DNA from: Actinomycetales bacterium | GTDB taxonomy: Bacteria; Actinomycetota; Actinomycetes; Actinomycetales; Microbacteriaceae | Reading direction: 5' to 3' | Assembly: GCA_015654575.1 (NCBI GenBank) | Contig: JAATGR010000146.1 | Span: 1-46,627, forward strand | DNA: 46,627 nt | Notes under the pieces: model-generated | Told to the model about the DNA's origin: nothing | The model's database searches: none | Seen by the model: only the letters and a program-made list of their open reading frames with translations | Translations under genes and position numbers: made by a program | Shown: piece after piece, positions 34,775-43,494 of the stretch | Position numbering within the stretch: the first letter of the stretch is position 1 | Layout of the letters: every line of letters begins with the position of its first letter

Positions 34775-35843
34775 CGAGGTGCGCGACGGCATCCCCTGCA
34801 TGCTCCTGCGGGGAGGCACCTCAAAGGGTGCGTACTTCCTCGCCGACGACGTCCCCTCAGACCCGGACGAGCGCGATGCACTGATGCTGCGGATCATGGG
34901 CAGCCCCGACCCGACCCAGATCGACGGTCTCGGGGGCGCCCATCCGCTCACCAGCAAGGTCGCGATCGTCTCCCGGTCCGAGGAGCCCGACGTCGACATC
35001 GACTACCTGTTCCTGCAGGTCGTGGTCGATGAGCCCGTCGTCGCGACCGCCCAGACCTGCGGGAACCTGCTCGCCGGTGTCGGACCCTTCGCCATCGAAC
35101 GGGGCCTCGTCCCCGCCGGGGAGCCGACCACGACCGTGCGGATCCGACTCGTGAACACCGGAGACATCGCCACCGCCGTCTTCGCGACCCCGGACGGCCG
35201 GGTCGACTACGACGGCCCCGCAGCCATCGACGGCGTGCCCGGCTCCGCCTGCCCGATCGACCTGGAGCTGACGGCGCCTCCGGGCAAGCCCCTGCTGCCC
35301 ACCGGCAACCCCGCCGACGAGATCGACGGCCACCGCGTCACCCTGGTGGACAACGGGATGCCGGTCGTGCTGCTGAACGCGGCGGAGTTCGGCGTCGCCG
35401 GCACCGAGTCGCCGGCAGAGCTGGAGTCCCGCCCCGAGCTGGCGGCGCGGCTGGAGCGGGTGCGGCGGGCGGGCGGCACGCTCATGGGCCTCGGCGACGT
35501 CGCGAACCAGACGGTGCCGAAGATGTTCCTCCTCTCCGCCCCGACCGCGGGCGGGGCGATCTCGACGCGCGCGTTCATCCCGCATCGGGTGCACACCTCG
35601 GTCGGCGTGCTGATGGCCGCGTCCGTCGCGGCCGGCATCCGCGTTCCCGGGGCCGTCGGCTCCGACCTGGCGGAGCTTCCGGCCGACGGCGATCCGATCG
35701 GCGTCGAGCATCCGAGCGGCGTCTTCCCCGCGGAGGTCACCGTGCAGCAGGACGCCGACGGTGCGTGGCACGCCACATCGCTGTCGCGGCGCACCGCCCG
35801 CAAGATCTTCGACGGCCGCGTCTTCCCCCGGCCCCGGCTCTAG
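34761..35843 (+). CDS. galD: PrpF-family protein, 4-oxalomesaconate tautomerase (GalD-like)
   Basis: GTG 34761: IPCMLLRGGTSKGAYFLADDVPSDPDERDALMLRIMGSPDPTQIDGLGGAHPLTSKVAIVSRS...QTCGNLLAGVGPFAIERGL; overlaps ligK by 14 nt. Confidence 0.88.
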   Translation: MAGTDEVRDGIPCMLLRGGTSKGAYFLADDVPSDPDERDALMLRIMGSPDPTQIDGLGGAHPLTSKVAIVSRSEEPDVDIDYLFLQVVVDEPVVATAQTCGNLLAGVGPFAIERGLVPAGEPTTTVRIRLVNTGDIATAVFATPDGRVDYDGPAAIDGVPGSACPIDLELTAPPGKPLLPTGNPADEIDGHRVTLVDNGMPVVLLNAAEFGVAGTESPAELESRPELAARLERVRRAGGTLMGLGDVANQTVPKMFLLSAPTAGGAISTRAFIPHRVHTSVGVLMAASVAAGIRVPGAVGSDLAELPADGDPIGVEHPSGVFPAEVTVQQDADGAWHATSLSRRTARKIFDGRVFPRPRL

Positions 35844-35878
35844 CTCACCGCTTTCCCCCACGTCAGAGAGGACCCACC

Positions 35879-36907
35879 ATGGCACATCCAGAGAGCTTCG
35901 ATCTCGCCCACCTCGGCGGCATCGAACTGTTCACCCCAAAATTCGACGAGAGCCTGCATTTCTTCCGTGACCTGCTCGCGATGCGCGAGGTCGCGCGCGT
36001 GGGCAACTCGGCGTATCTGCGCACCTGGGACGAGTACCAGCTGTACTCGCTCAAGCTCACCGCCTCCGACACGAACGGCGTCGGGCGGACCCTGTTCCGC
36101 ACGACCAGCCAGGAGGCCCTCGACCGCCGGGTCGCCGCAATCGAGGCGACCGGTCTCGGCCACGGCTGGCGCGATCCCGAGGTGGGCGTGGGCCGCTCGT
36201 ACGAGTTCGAGGACCCGGACGGGCACCTCATGGGCATCTACTACGAGACCGAGCTCTACGTGCCCGACGACGAGGACCGCCCGGCGCTGAAGAACCAGGC
36301 GTCGCGGTTCCCCGGCCGGGGCATCAACGTGCGCCGCCTCGACCACATCAACTACCTTGCGAGCGACGTGAACGCGGCCGGCGAGTTCTGGCGCGACGTG
36401 ATGAAGGCGCGCGAGTCGGAGCGCGTGAAGCTGGATGCCGGCGGCTACGGCGCCTGGTGGTTCCGCTTCCACCAGAAGTCGTATGACGTCGTGTACTCCG
36501 ACGACTGGTCGCGCGAGCGCGGCCGGTTCCACCACTTCGCGTTCGCACCCGACAACCGGGAGGACATCCTCAAGGCGGCGGACATCTGCCTCGAGAACGG
36601 CATCTACATCGAGTACGGCCCGTACAAGCACGCCATCAACCAGACCTTCTTCCTCTACGTCTGGGAGCCCGGCGGCAACCGCATCGAGTTCGCGACCGCG
36701 CAGGCGCGGCTCATCCTCGACCCGGACTGGCCGGTCGTGGAGTGGACCCAGGCCGAGCGGGCGAAGGGCCAGGCCTGGGGCATGAAGACCGTGGCGACGT
36801 TCCACACGCACGGCACCCCGTACGTGCACGACCAGGAGGCGATCGACGCCGCCGCCCTGGCGGGCGTCCCCTACGAGCCGACCGACGCGAACGAGCTGAG
36901 CGAGTAG
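35879..36907 (+). CDS. two-domain type I (VOC superfamily) extradiol ring-cleavage dioxygenase
   Basis: MAHPESFDLAHLGGIELFTPKFDESLHFFRDLLAMREVAR...RLDHINYLASDV...FHHFAFAPDN...GPYKHAINQTFFLYVWEPGGNRIEF; candidate metal ligands H, H, E and an extradiol-type H-x7-LY-x2-EPGG-x3-E signature. Confidence 0.87.
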   Translation: MAHPESFDLAHLGGIELFTPKFDESLHFFRDLLAMREVARVGNSAYLRTWDEYQLYSLKLTASDTNGVGRTLFRTTSQEALDRRVAAIEATGLGHGWRDPEVGVGRSYEFEDPDGHLMGIYYETELYVPDDEDRPALKNQASRFPGRGINVRRLDHINYLASDVNAAGEFWRDVMKARESERVKLDAGGYGAWWFRFHQKSYDVVYSDDWSRERGRFHHFAFAPDNREDILKAADICLENGIYIEYGPYKHAINQTFFLYVWEPGGNRIEFATAQARLILDPDWPVVEWTQAERAKGQAWGMKTVATFHTHGTPYVHDQEAIDAAALAGVPYEPTDANELSE

Positions 36908-36916
36908 TCGCGACAG

Positions 36917-36971
36917 CGCCGCATCCGTCTGGGGCTCCCGCCGGTGGGGTCAGCCCCAGACGGATGCGGCG
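36917..36971. terminator. bidirectional terminator-like perfect inverted repeat (20-bp arms, 15-nt loop)
   Basis: CGCCGCATCCGTCTGGGGCT (36917-36936) / AGCCCCAGACGGATGCGGCG (36952-36971), between convergent genes. Confidence 0.85.
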
Positions 36972-38062
36972 GTGTCGACGACCAGCCGGATCTTCGCCCA
37001 CTGCTCATCCTCGGTGAGCGCGTTGCCCTCCTCTGTGGAGGCGAAACCGCACTGCGGACTCAACGCGAGCTGCTCCAGCGGGGCGAAGGCCTGCGCCTCG
37101 TCGATCCGTCGGCGCACGGCATCCGCGTGCTCGAGTCCGCCCGTCTTGGTCGTGATCAGCCCGAGCACCGCGATCTTGTCGCCCTCGGGCAGGAAGCGCA
37201 ACGGCTCGAAGCCACCCGCGCGCTCGGAGTCGTACTCGAGGAAATAGCCGTCGTAGCCGGTGTTGCCCAAAAGCTGCTCGGCGACCGGCTCGTAACCGCC
37301 GGAGGAGATCCACGTGGAACGGAAGTTGCCACGGCACACGTGCGTGGTCACGACGAGGTCATCGGGCTTGCCGTCGAGGACGCGGTTCAGCAGCGTCGCG
37401 TAGCGCTCGGCGATGCCGTCCGTCCGGATGCCGCGCTCCCGCGCCTTCCCGAGCTCGACCTCCGAGCACAGGTACGCCCAGGCGGTGTCGTCGAACTGCA
37501 GGTAACGTGCGCCCGCGTCGTAGAAGGCGGCGAGCGCATCGCGGTAGGCCCGCACCAGGTCGTCGACGATGGCATCCCGACCGTCGTAGAACGCCGGGTC
37601 GACGGCATCGGGCTCAAGCCGGAAATCGAGCACGGTCGGCGCCGGGATCGTGAACTTCGGCACCGTTCCGACCGACGCCGCATCCTTCTGCAGCGCCCGG
37701 AAGTGGGCGAGGAACTGGTGGGCGTCGGAGAATCCGATGGGGCCGGAGACGCGGATGCCGCGGTGCCCCGTCTGCACGCCCTGGAACTGGATGCCGTGGT
37801 CGAGGTCGACGATGTCGACGCCGTCGAGACCGCCGAAGAAGTCGAAGTGCCACCAGGAGCGGCGGAACTCGCCGTCGGACGCGACCTGCAGGCCCGCGGC
37901 CGACTCCTTCGCGACAAGGTCGGCGACGGCGGCGTCCTCAACGGCGCGGAGGCCCTCCTCGGCGAGCTCGCCCTGCGCCCGGCGATGACGGGCATCGGCG
38001 AGCGGGGCGGGACGGAGGAAGCTGCCGACGATATCGGCGCGGAACGGCGGGCGAGCGGTCAT
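36950..38062 (-). CDS. cobalamin-independent methionine synthase C-terminal domain-like protein (MetE/YxjG family)
   Basis: MTARPPFRADIVGSFLRPAPLADARHRRAQGEL...DGEFRRSWWHFDFFGG...YLQFDDTAWAYLC...VCRGNFRSTW...LSPQCGFASTEEGN. Confidence 0.88.
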   Translation of the reverse strand: MTARPPFRADIVGSFLRPAPLADARHRRAQGELAEEGLRAVEDAAVADLVAKESAAGLQVASDGEFRRSWWHFDFFGGLDGVDIVDLDHGIQFQGVQTGHRGIRVSGPIGFSDAHQFLAHFRALQKDAASVGTVPKFTIPAPTVLDFRLEPDAVDPAFYDGRDAIVDDLVRAYRDALAAFYDAGARYLQFDDTAWAYLCSEVELGKARERGIRTDGIAERYATLLNRVLDGKPDDLVVTTHVCRGNFRSTWISSGGYEPVAEQLLGNTGYDGYFLEYDSERAGGFEPLRFLPEGDKIAVLGLITTKTGGLEHADAVRRRIDEAQAFAPLEQLALSPQCGFASTEEGNALTEDEQWAKIRLVVDTAASVWG

Positions 38063-38120
38063 CCGTCGATCGTATCGAGGCGACGGGGCAGGCGTGTGCC
38101 GAACGGCATCCGGCGTCATC

Positions 38121-39059
38121 TCAGGGCGACGGCCGGGCGCCCGCGCCCTCGACCTCGACCGGCACGAGCGCGGCCGCCCCGACCAACGGCCCCTCACCGC
38201 CCAGCGCAGCCGGGACCACGCGCGTGCGGCGCGCATAGCCGAGCACGGCTGCCTCCGCCAGCGCCCTCGCCACACGCGGGACGTAGTCGTCGGAGACCTG
38301 GGAGAACCCGCCGCCGATGACCACGACGTCGAGATCGACCAGCGTCGCCGCATCCGCGAGCGCACCGCCCACCGCCACCGCCGACCGCTCGATGGCCGCG
38401 CGGGCGATCTCGTCGCCCGCCGCCGCCGATATCCCCAGCGCCGGACCGTCTTCGCCGCGCCAGCCCTGCGCGCGCGCCCATGCCACCGTCGCCGGACCGG
38501 ACGCGACCTGCTCGAGCGTGGCGCCGTGCCCCCGCGCGAGGGTCTGACCGATGTGTCCGGCGTTTCCCGAGGCACCGTGGAGCGGGCGCCCGTCGATCAC
38601 GAAGCCGCCGCCGATCCCGGTGGACACCACGATCGACAGGCTCGCCCGGGCATCGCGTGCCGCCCCCCACCGCGCTTCGGCGAGCGCGAGGCATTCGCCG
38701 TCGTGGCCGAGGTGCACGGGCACCGCGCCGAGCCCGCTCGCACCCAGCGCCGAGGTCACGGCATCGCACAGCGCGAAACCCCGCGCGGCGGGCATGTTCA
38801 CCGGGAAGATCGTGCCGTCCTGCCGGCGCAACGGTCCGGCGCTGCCGATACCGGCCCCCACCAGGGATGCACCGGCGGGGAGCGCGGCGAGGGCGCCGGC
38901 GACCACGGTCCGCACCGCCGCCGTCAATCGCTCGGGCGTGGACTCCGGACCGGTCGGCACCCGGTTCCTGGTACCGGCGAAGATGTCGCCCTCCGTGTCC
39001 ACCAGGGCGGCTTCCAGCTTGGTGCCCCCCAGGTCGACGGCGAGGACGACTCCGCTCAC
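38121..39059 (-). CDS. ROK family sugar kinase
   Basis: GTG 39059: MSGVVLAVDLGGTKLEAALVDTEGDIFAGTRNRVPTG...STGIGGGFVIDGRPLHGASGNAGHIGQ; Cys-rich ROK loop absent. Confidence 0.85.
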   Translation of the reverse strand: MSGVVLAVDLGGTKLEAALVDTEGDIFAGTRNRVPTGPESTPERLTAAVRTVVAGALAALPAGASLVGAGIGSAGPLRRQDGTIFPVNMPAARGFALCDAVTSALGASGLGAVPVHLGHDGECLALAEARWGAARDARASLSIVVSTGIGGGFVIDGRPLHGASGNAGHIGQTLARGHGATLEQVASGPATVAWARAQGWRGEDGPALGISAAAGDEIARAAIERSAVAVGGALADAATLVDLDVVVIGGGFSQVSDDYVPRVARALAEAAVLGYARRTRVVPAALGGEGPLVGAAALVPVEVEGAGARPSP

Positions 39060-39991
39060 GACTTGACCGAACCACTCATGAGCCCGCCCACGAAGTACTT
39101 GCCCAGCAGGATGTAGACCACCAGAGTCGGGACGGAGGCAATCAGCGCTCCCGCCATGGCCGCCCCGTAGTTGGCCAGCTGCGCCCCCTGCGACAGGTTG
39201 ACCAACGACAGCGAGACAGGCCCGCCCTGCACATTGGACAGGAACAGCGCGAACAGATAGTCGTTCCACGCCGAGGTGAACTGCCAGATGATCGTCACGA
39301 CGAACCCCGGCAGGGACAGCGGAAGCACGATGCGCCAGTAGGTGCCCAGCATCCCGCTGCCGTCGACGCGGGCGGCCTCCATGAGCTCATGCGGGATCCC
39401 GACGTAGTAGTTCCGGAAGATCAGCGTGCAGATCGGCAGGCCGTAGATGACATGGACGATCAGCAGCGTAGTGATGTTACTCGGCAGCCCCAGGCTCGTC
39501 TTCATCTGCACCAGCGGCGTCATGATCGCCTGGTACGGGATGAACATGCCGAAGAGGATGAAGGTGAACACCAGATCGGCGCGGGGGAACCGCCACCGCG
39601 ACAGCACGAAGCCGTTCATCGACCCGAGCACTGCCGAGATCAGCGCCGCCGGGATCGCCAGCAGGAAGGTGCGGCCGAGCGGCGCGGCCAGCGCCTCCCA
39701 GGCGGTGACCCAGTTGTCGAAGCCGGTGGCGCCGCCGGGCTTGGCGGCTTCCCACGGCCAGCGGACCGGGAGCCCCCAGGAGGTGGCCGGGTTCACGTCG
39801 GACGGCGGCTTGAGGCTGGTCACGATCAGCACGTAAACCGGCATCAGCACGACGATCACGAACAGGATCAGCAGCACGTACTTGGCCGTGCGGCTCAGGC
39901 GGCGCCCGCCGCGTCCGGGCACGCGGTCGCGCGAGCGGCGGATGCGGGTGACCGTGGTGGTCGTCGCCTCGGAGGCGGTCGTGGCGGTCAT
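39056..39991 (-). CDS. carbohydrate ABC transporter permease (second)
   Basis: YVLLILFVIVVLMPVYVLIVTSLKP...EAARVDGSGMLGTYWRIVLPLSLPGFVVTIIWQFTSAWNDYLFAL: EAA motif. Confidence 0.92.
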   Translation of the reverse strand: MTATTASEATTTTVTRIRRSRDRVPGRGGRRLSRTAKYVLLILFVIVVLMPVYVLIVTSLKPPSDVNPATSWGLPVRWPWEAAKPGGATGFDNWVTAWEALAAPLGRTFLLAIPAALISAVLGSMNGFVLSRWRFPRADLVFTFILFGMFIPYQAIMTPLVQMKTSLGLPSNITTLLIVHVIYGLPICTLIFRNYYVGIPHELMEAARVDGSGMLGTYWRIVLPLSLPGFVVTIIWQFTSAWNDYLFALFLSNVQGGPVSLSLVNLSQGAQLANYGAAMAGALIASVPTLVVYILLGKYFVGGLMSGSVKS

Positions 39992-40878
39992 CGTGACCTC
40001 TTTCCGGCACGGGCGATCGAGATCAGGTACGGCACGATGAACACGCAGACCAGCACCAGCAGGATCGTCGCGATCGTCGCGGCGGTGGCGTAGTCGTTGT
40101 AGGTGAGGGCGACCCACATGTAGGTCGCCGGGACCTCGGTCTGGTAGATGGATCCGGTGATGGAGACGATCAGGTCGAACACCTTCAGCGACATGTGGGC
40201 GACGATCACCAGGGCCGACAGCGCGACCGGGCTGAGCTGCGGGAAGATCACGTATCGGTAAAGCTTCCACTCGCTCGCCCCGTCCATGCGGGCCGCCTCC
40301 CGCAGCTCCTCGGGGATGCCGCGGAAGCCGGAGAGGAACAGCGCCATCACATAGCCCGACAGCTGCCAGACGGCGGGCATCGCGATCGCCGCCATGCCCC
40401 AGACCGGGGTGTTCCACCAGTCGTTCTGGAGGAAGCCCAGGCCCATCGATTCCAGCAGCCGGTTCAGCCCGGAGGCCCGGTCGCCGGTGGCCGAGTTGAG
40501 CAGCCAGCGCCACACGACGCCGGACGCGACGAACGAGACGGCCATCGGGAACAGGTAGATGCTCCGGAAGCCGCCCTCTGCGGTGACGCCCTTGTCGAGC
40601 ATCCAGGCCCAGAGGAAGCCGAACACCATCGTGCCGGCCATGAACACGACCGTGAACACCGCGAGGTTCAGCAGGGAATGCAGGAAGCGATCCTGCGTGA
40701 GCAGGGTCACGAAGTTCTGGAGGCCGACGAACGATGAGTCGTCCGCCAGCGAATGCCGGTCGGTCATGGCGACCGACAGGTTCACGCCGATGAGGCCGTA
40801 GACGAAGATGCCCAGGATGATGATCGTCGGCGAGATGAGCAGCAGGGGCGGTCCCCAGTTGCGGATGCCTTTGTGCAC
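39988..40878 (-). CDS. carbohydrate ABC transporter permease (first)
   Basis: GTG 40878 with GGAGGA RBS; EELREAARMDGASEWKLYRYVIFPQLSPVALSALVIVAHMSLKVFDLI. Confidence 0.92.
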   Translation of the reverse strand: MHKGIRNWGPPLLLISPTIIILGIFVYGLIGVNLSVAMTDRHSLADDSSFVGLQNFVTLLTQDRFLHSLLNLAVFTVVFMAGTMVFGFLWAWMLDKGVTAEGGFRSIYLFPMAVSFVASGVVWRWLLNSATGDRASGLNRLLESMGLGFLQNDWWNTPVWGMAAIAMPAVWQLSGYVMALFLSGFRGIPEELREAARMDGASEWKLYRYVIFPQLSPVALSALVIVAHMSLKVFDLIVSITGSIYQTEVPATYMWVALTYNDYATAATIATILLVLVCVFIVPYLISIARAGKRSR

Positions 40879-40897
40879 GGATTCCTCCGAAGGACGA

Positions 40898-40931
40898 GCC
40901 GGGGGCAGCACCGTGAAGCGCCGCCCCCGGC
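40898..40931 (-). other. intercistronic stem-loop between substrate-binding-protein and permease genes
   Basis: GCCGGGGGCAGC (40898-40909) / GCCGCCCCCGGC (40920-40931): 12-bp stem with one mismatch, 10-nt loop. Confidence 0.75.
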
Positions 40932-40936
40932 CGGGA

Positions 40937-42211
40937 TCAGGACTGGGCCTTCTGCGCCGCGTCGGACAGGGCCGTCTGCAGCGAGGAGGTGTCGCGGTCG
41001 GAACCGAACTTGCCGATGGCGGAGGAGATGTCCGTCAGCCACGAGACCTCGGCGGCGGCACCGTGCTCGAGCGAGCTGACGATCGTGTCGTCTGCGAAGC
41101 TCTCCAGCGCGGTCTGCTGGTATTCGCCGTAGTCGGCGGCATCCGCGTCGGTGCGGGCCGGGATGGATCCCTTGGCCTGGTTGAACGCCTTCTGCCCGTC
41201 GGCCGAGCTGATCGTGGTCAGCCAGTCCTTCGCGGCCTCCTCGTGGGGCGCGCCGACCGGCAGCGTGAACGAGTCGGCGAGGAAGTCGAACACGCCGTCC
41301 GTGCCGGCCGAGGCCCACGTGGTGTACTCGTCGCCGTAGGTCCAGCCGGCCTGCTCGAAGGCGGCCTCCGCCCAGTCGCCCATGACGTTGTAACCGGCCG
41401 ACCCGTCGATGAGGATCTGCGTGGCGGCATCCCAGTCGAGCCCGGTGTAGTCGCTGTTGACGTAGTTCAGCAGCTGGTCGTAGTGGTCGATCGCAGTGGC
41501 GACGCCCGCGTCATCCCAGGAGGTCGTCCCGTCCCACAGGCCGGAGTAGCCGTCAGCGCCGAGGTCCGCGATCAGCACGGTCTCGAACAGCTGAACCTGG
41601 GTCCACTCGGTGCCGAGCGCCAGCGGGCTCTCCACGCCGGAGTCCTTCAGCTTCTGCAGGTCGTCGATCCAGGCGTCGATGTCGGCCGGGGCCACGGTCG
41701 GGTCGATTCCCGCGCTCTCGAGCACGTCGGTGTTGACCCAGGTGACGTTCGCGCGGTGGATGTTGCTCGGCACCGAGTAGATCTTGCCGTCGACGGTGAG
41801 CCGACTGATGAGCGAGGCGGGGAAGACGTCGGTCAGTCCGTTCTCGTCGTAGAACGAGGTGAGGTCCTGGACCTGGCCCGCAGCGATGTAGTCGCTCAGC
41901 TCGGCACCGGCGTGCGCCTGGAACGAGTCCGGCGGGTCGTTCGCCTCGAGTCGCGAGGCGAGCGCGGCCTTCGCGTTCGAGCCCGCACCACCGGCGACCG
42001 AGGCGTTGACGAATTCGATGTCGGGGTACTGCTCGTTGAACACGCTGACGAGCGCGTCGAGCCCGGCCTTCTCCGACCCGGAGGCCCACCAGGTGAAGAC
42101 CTCGACCTGATCATCGGAACCCGACGCCTCCGATCCCGACCCACCCGAGCATCCGGCGAGCGCGAGGCCGGCGACCGCCAGGCCTCCGATCGCGATGAGT
42201 GACTTTCGCAT
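40937..42211 (-). CDS. carbohydrate ABC transporter substrate-binding lipoprotein
   Basis: MRKSLIAIGGLAVAGLALAGCSGGSGSEASGSDDQVEVFTWWASGSEKAGLDALVSVFNEQYPDIEFVNASVAGGAGSNAKAALASRLEANDPPDSFQAHAGAEL. Confidence 0.93.
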   Translation of the reverse strand: MRKSLIAIGGLAVAGLALAGCSGGSGSEASGSDDQVEVFTWWASGSEKAGLDALVSVFNEQYPDIEFVNASVAGGAGSNAKAALASRLEANDPPDSFQAHAGAELSDYIAAGQVQDLTSFYDENGLTDVFPASLISRLTVDGKIYSVPSNIHRANVTWVNTDVLESAGIDPTVAPADIDAWIDDLQKLKDSGVESPLALGTEWTQVQLFETVLIADLGADGYSGLWDGTTSWDDAGVATAIDHYDQLLNYVNSDYTGLDWDAATQILIDGSAGYNVMGDWAEAAFEQAGWTYGDEYTTWASAGTDGVFDFLADSFTLPVGAPHEEAAKDWLTTISSADGQKAFNQAKGSIPARTDADAADYGEYQQTALESFADDTIVSSLEHGAAAEVSWLTDISSAIGKFGSDRDTSSLQTALSDAAQKAQS

Positions 42212-42271
42212 TTCTCCTCCATTGGATTTGCGAGACCCCGCGGTGCTGCGGGTTGGAGCCTATGAAAACTG

Positions 42272-42282
42272 AAAACGTTGCC
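42272..42282. promoter_or_regulatory. LacI-family operator-like site upstream of the sugar ABC operon
   Basis: AAAACGTTGCC with AACGTT palindromic core; same motif at 43430-43440. Confidence 0.7.
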
Positions 42283-42368
42283 AATATCAAGCGGGGCCTT
42301 CATCAGGCCGACGATGTGACCGAATCGTGACCTCGTCCGGGCGGCGCGAACCGCGCTGGACGTGCACG

Positions 42369-43400
42369 CTACGCGGGGACATTCCCGTCGCGCGGGATCA
42401 GCGTCGTGCGCAGCTCCAGCGTGCGTGCGGGCCGGGTGCCGCCGCCGATCCGATCGAACAGCAGCGCCGCCGCGGCGCGCCCCATCGCCCGAGGATCCTG
42501 CGCGACGGTGGTCACCGGGGGCGAGACCAAGGACGCGAACGAGAAATCGTCGAACCCCGCGAAGACGGGATGGAACCCGGTCTTCGCCATCGCGGCGAGC
42601 AGCGCGCGGCTCACCCGGCTGTTCGTCGTCACCAGCGCGGTCGGCGGCTCGGTCCTGGCGGCGAGCGTCTGCAGTGCCGCGACGACGGATGTCACGTCGT
42701 CGTCGCCCACGATGAGCACATCGCGCTCCTCGACTTCCAGGCCGGCGGCCCGCATCCCCTCGCGGAATCCGCGCTGGCGCTCCTGGGAGGTGTACACGCC
42801 CGCGGTGTGGGCCAGGCAGGCGATGCGTCGATGCCCCTGGCCCGCCACGTGCCGCACCGCCGCGGCCATCCCCGCCGCGTTGTCGACGAGAACCGTGTCG
42901 GCCCCGACCTCGGGGGCAGGGCTGTCGACGAGGACGATCGGGGTTCCGGACAGATACTCCCGCCGGAGGAAGGAGAGATCCGCGCCGTCGGGAGGGGTGA
43001 CGATCAACCCGTCGAGACGCCGACGGATCAGGCGATGCAGCACGCGGACCGCCTCGCTCGGGTCGTCGGTGCCGTTCGCGACCAGCACCAGTTGGTCGCG
43101 CGACTGCGCCTCCGCCTCGACGGCGCTGATCAGGCTGGAGTAGAAGGGGTCGGAGATGACGCGCACGACGACGCCGATCGTCCGGGTCGTGCCGGTGCGG
43201 AGGGTGTGGGCGAAGTCGTTCCGGCTGAACCCGAGTTCGGCGATGGCCTGCTCGACGAGGCGCACCTTGGTGCGACTGACGCCGTTGCCGCCGCTGACCA
43301 CGCGGGAGACGGTGGAGAGTCCGACGCCGGCGTGGGCGGCGACATCCTTCATCGTGGGACGCCGCCCGACGGGCGCAGCCCCGCCGCTTTCGTCCACCAT
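42369..43400 (-). CDS. LacI family transcriptional regulator
   Basis: RRPTMKDVAAHAGVGLSTVSRVVSGGNGVSRTKVRLVEQAIAELGFSRNDFAHTLRTGTTRTIGVVVRVISDPFYSSL. Confidence 0.95.
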   Translation of the reverse strand: MVDESGGAAPVGRRPTMKDVAAHAGVGLSTVSRVVSGGNGVSRTKVRLVEQAIAELGFSRNDFAHTLRTGTTRTIGVVVRVISDPFYSSLISAVEAEAQSRDQLVLVANGTDDPSEAVRVLHRLIRRRLDGLIVTPPDGADLSFLRREYLSGTPIVLVDSPAPEVGADTVLVDNAAGMAAAVRHVAGQGHRRIACLAHTAGVYTSQERQRGFREGMRAAGLEVEERDVLIVGDDDVTSVVAALQTLAARTEPPTALVTTNSRVSRALLAAMAKTGFHPVFAGFDDFSFASLVSPPVTTVAQDPRAMGRAAAALLFDRIGGGTRPARTLELRTTLIPRDGNVPA

Positions 43401-43429
43401 GGCGCCCCGTCGGATCAGCTACTGACGAT

Positions 43430-43440
43430 AAAACGTTACC
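43430..43440. promoter_or_regulatory. LacI-family operator-like site upstream of lacI-type regulator (autoregulation candidate)
   Basis: AAAACGTTACC, matches 42272-42282 at 10/11 positions. Confidence 0.65.
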
Positions 43441-43494
43441 CGGAAGGGCGCGCACGACCGCGCAGCACCGGGCCGGTGTTCGCCGACGGTGCGG

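Noticed and set aside
40808-42202. 464-aa plus-strand ORF
   Set aside because: Antisense to the sugar-binding lipoprotein gene.
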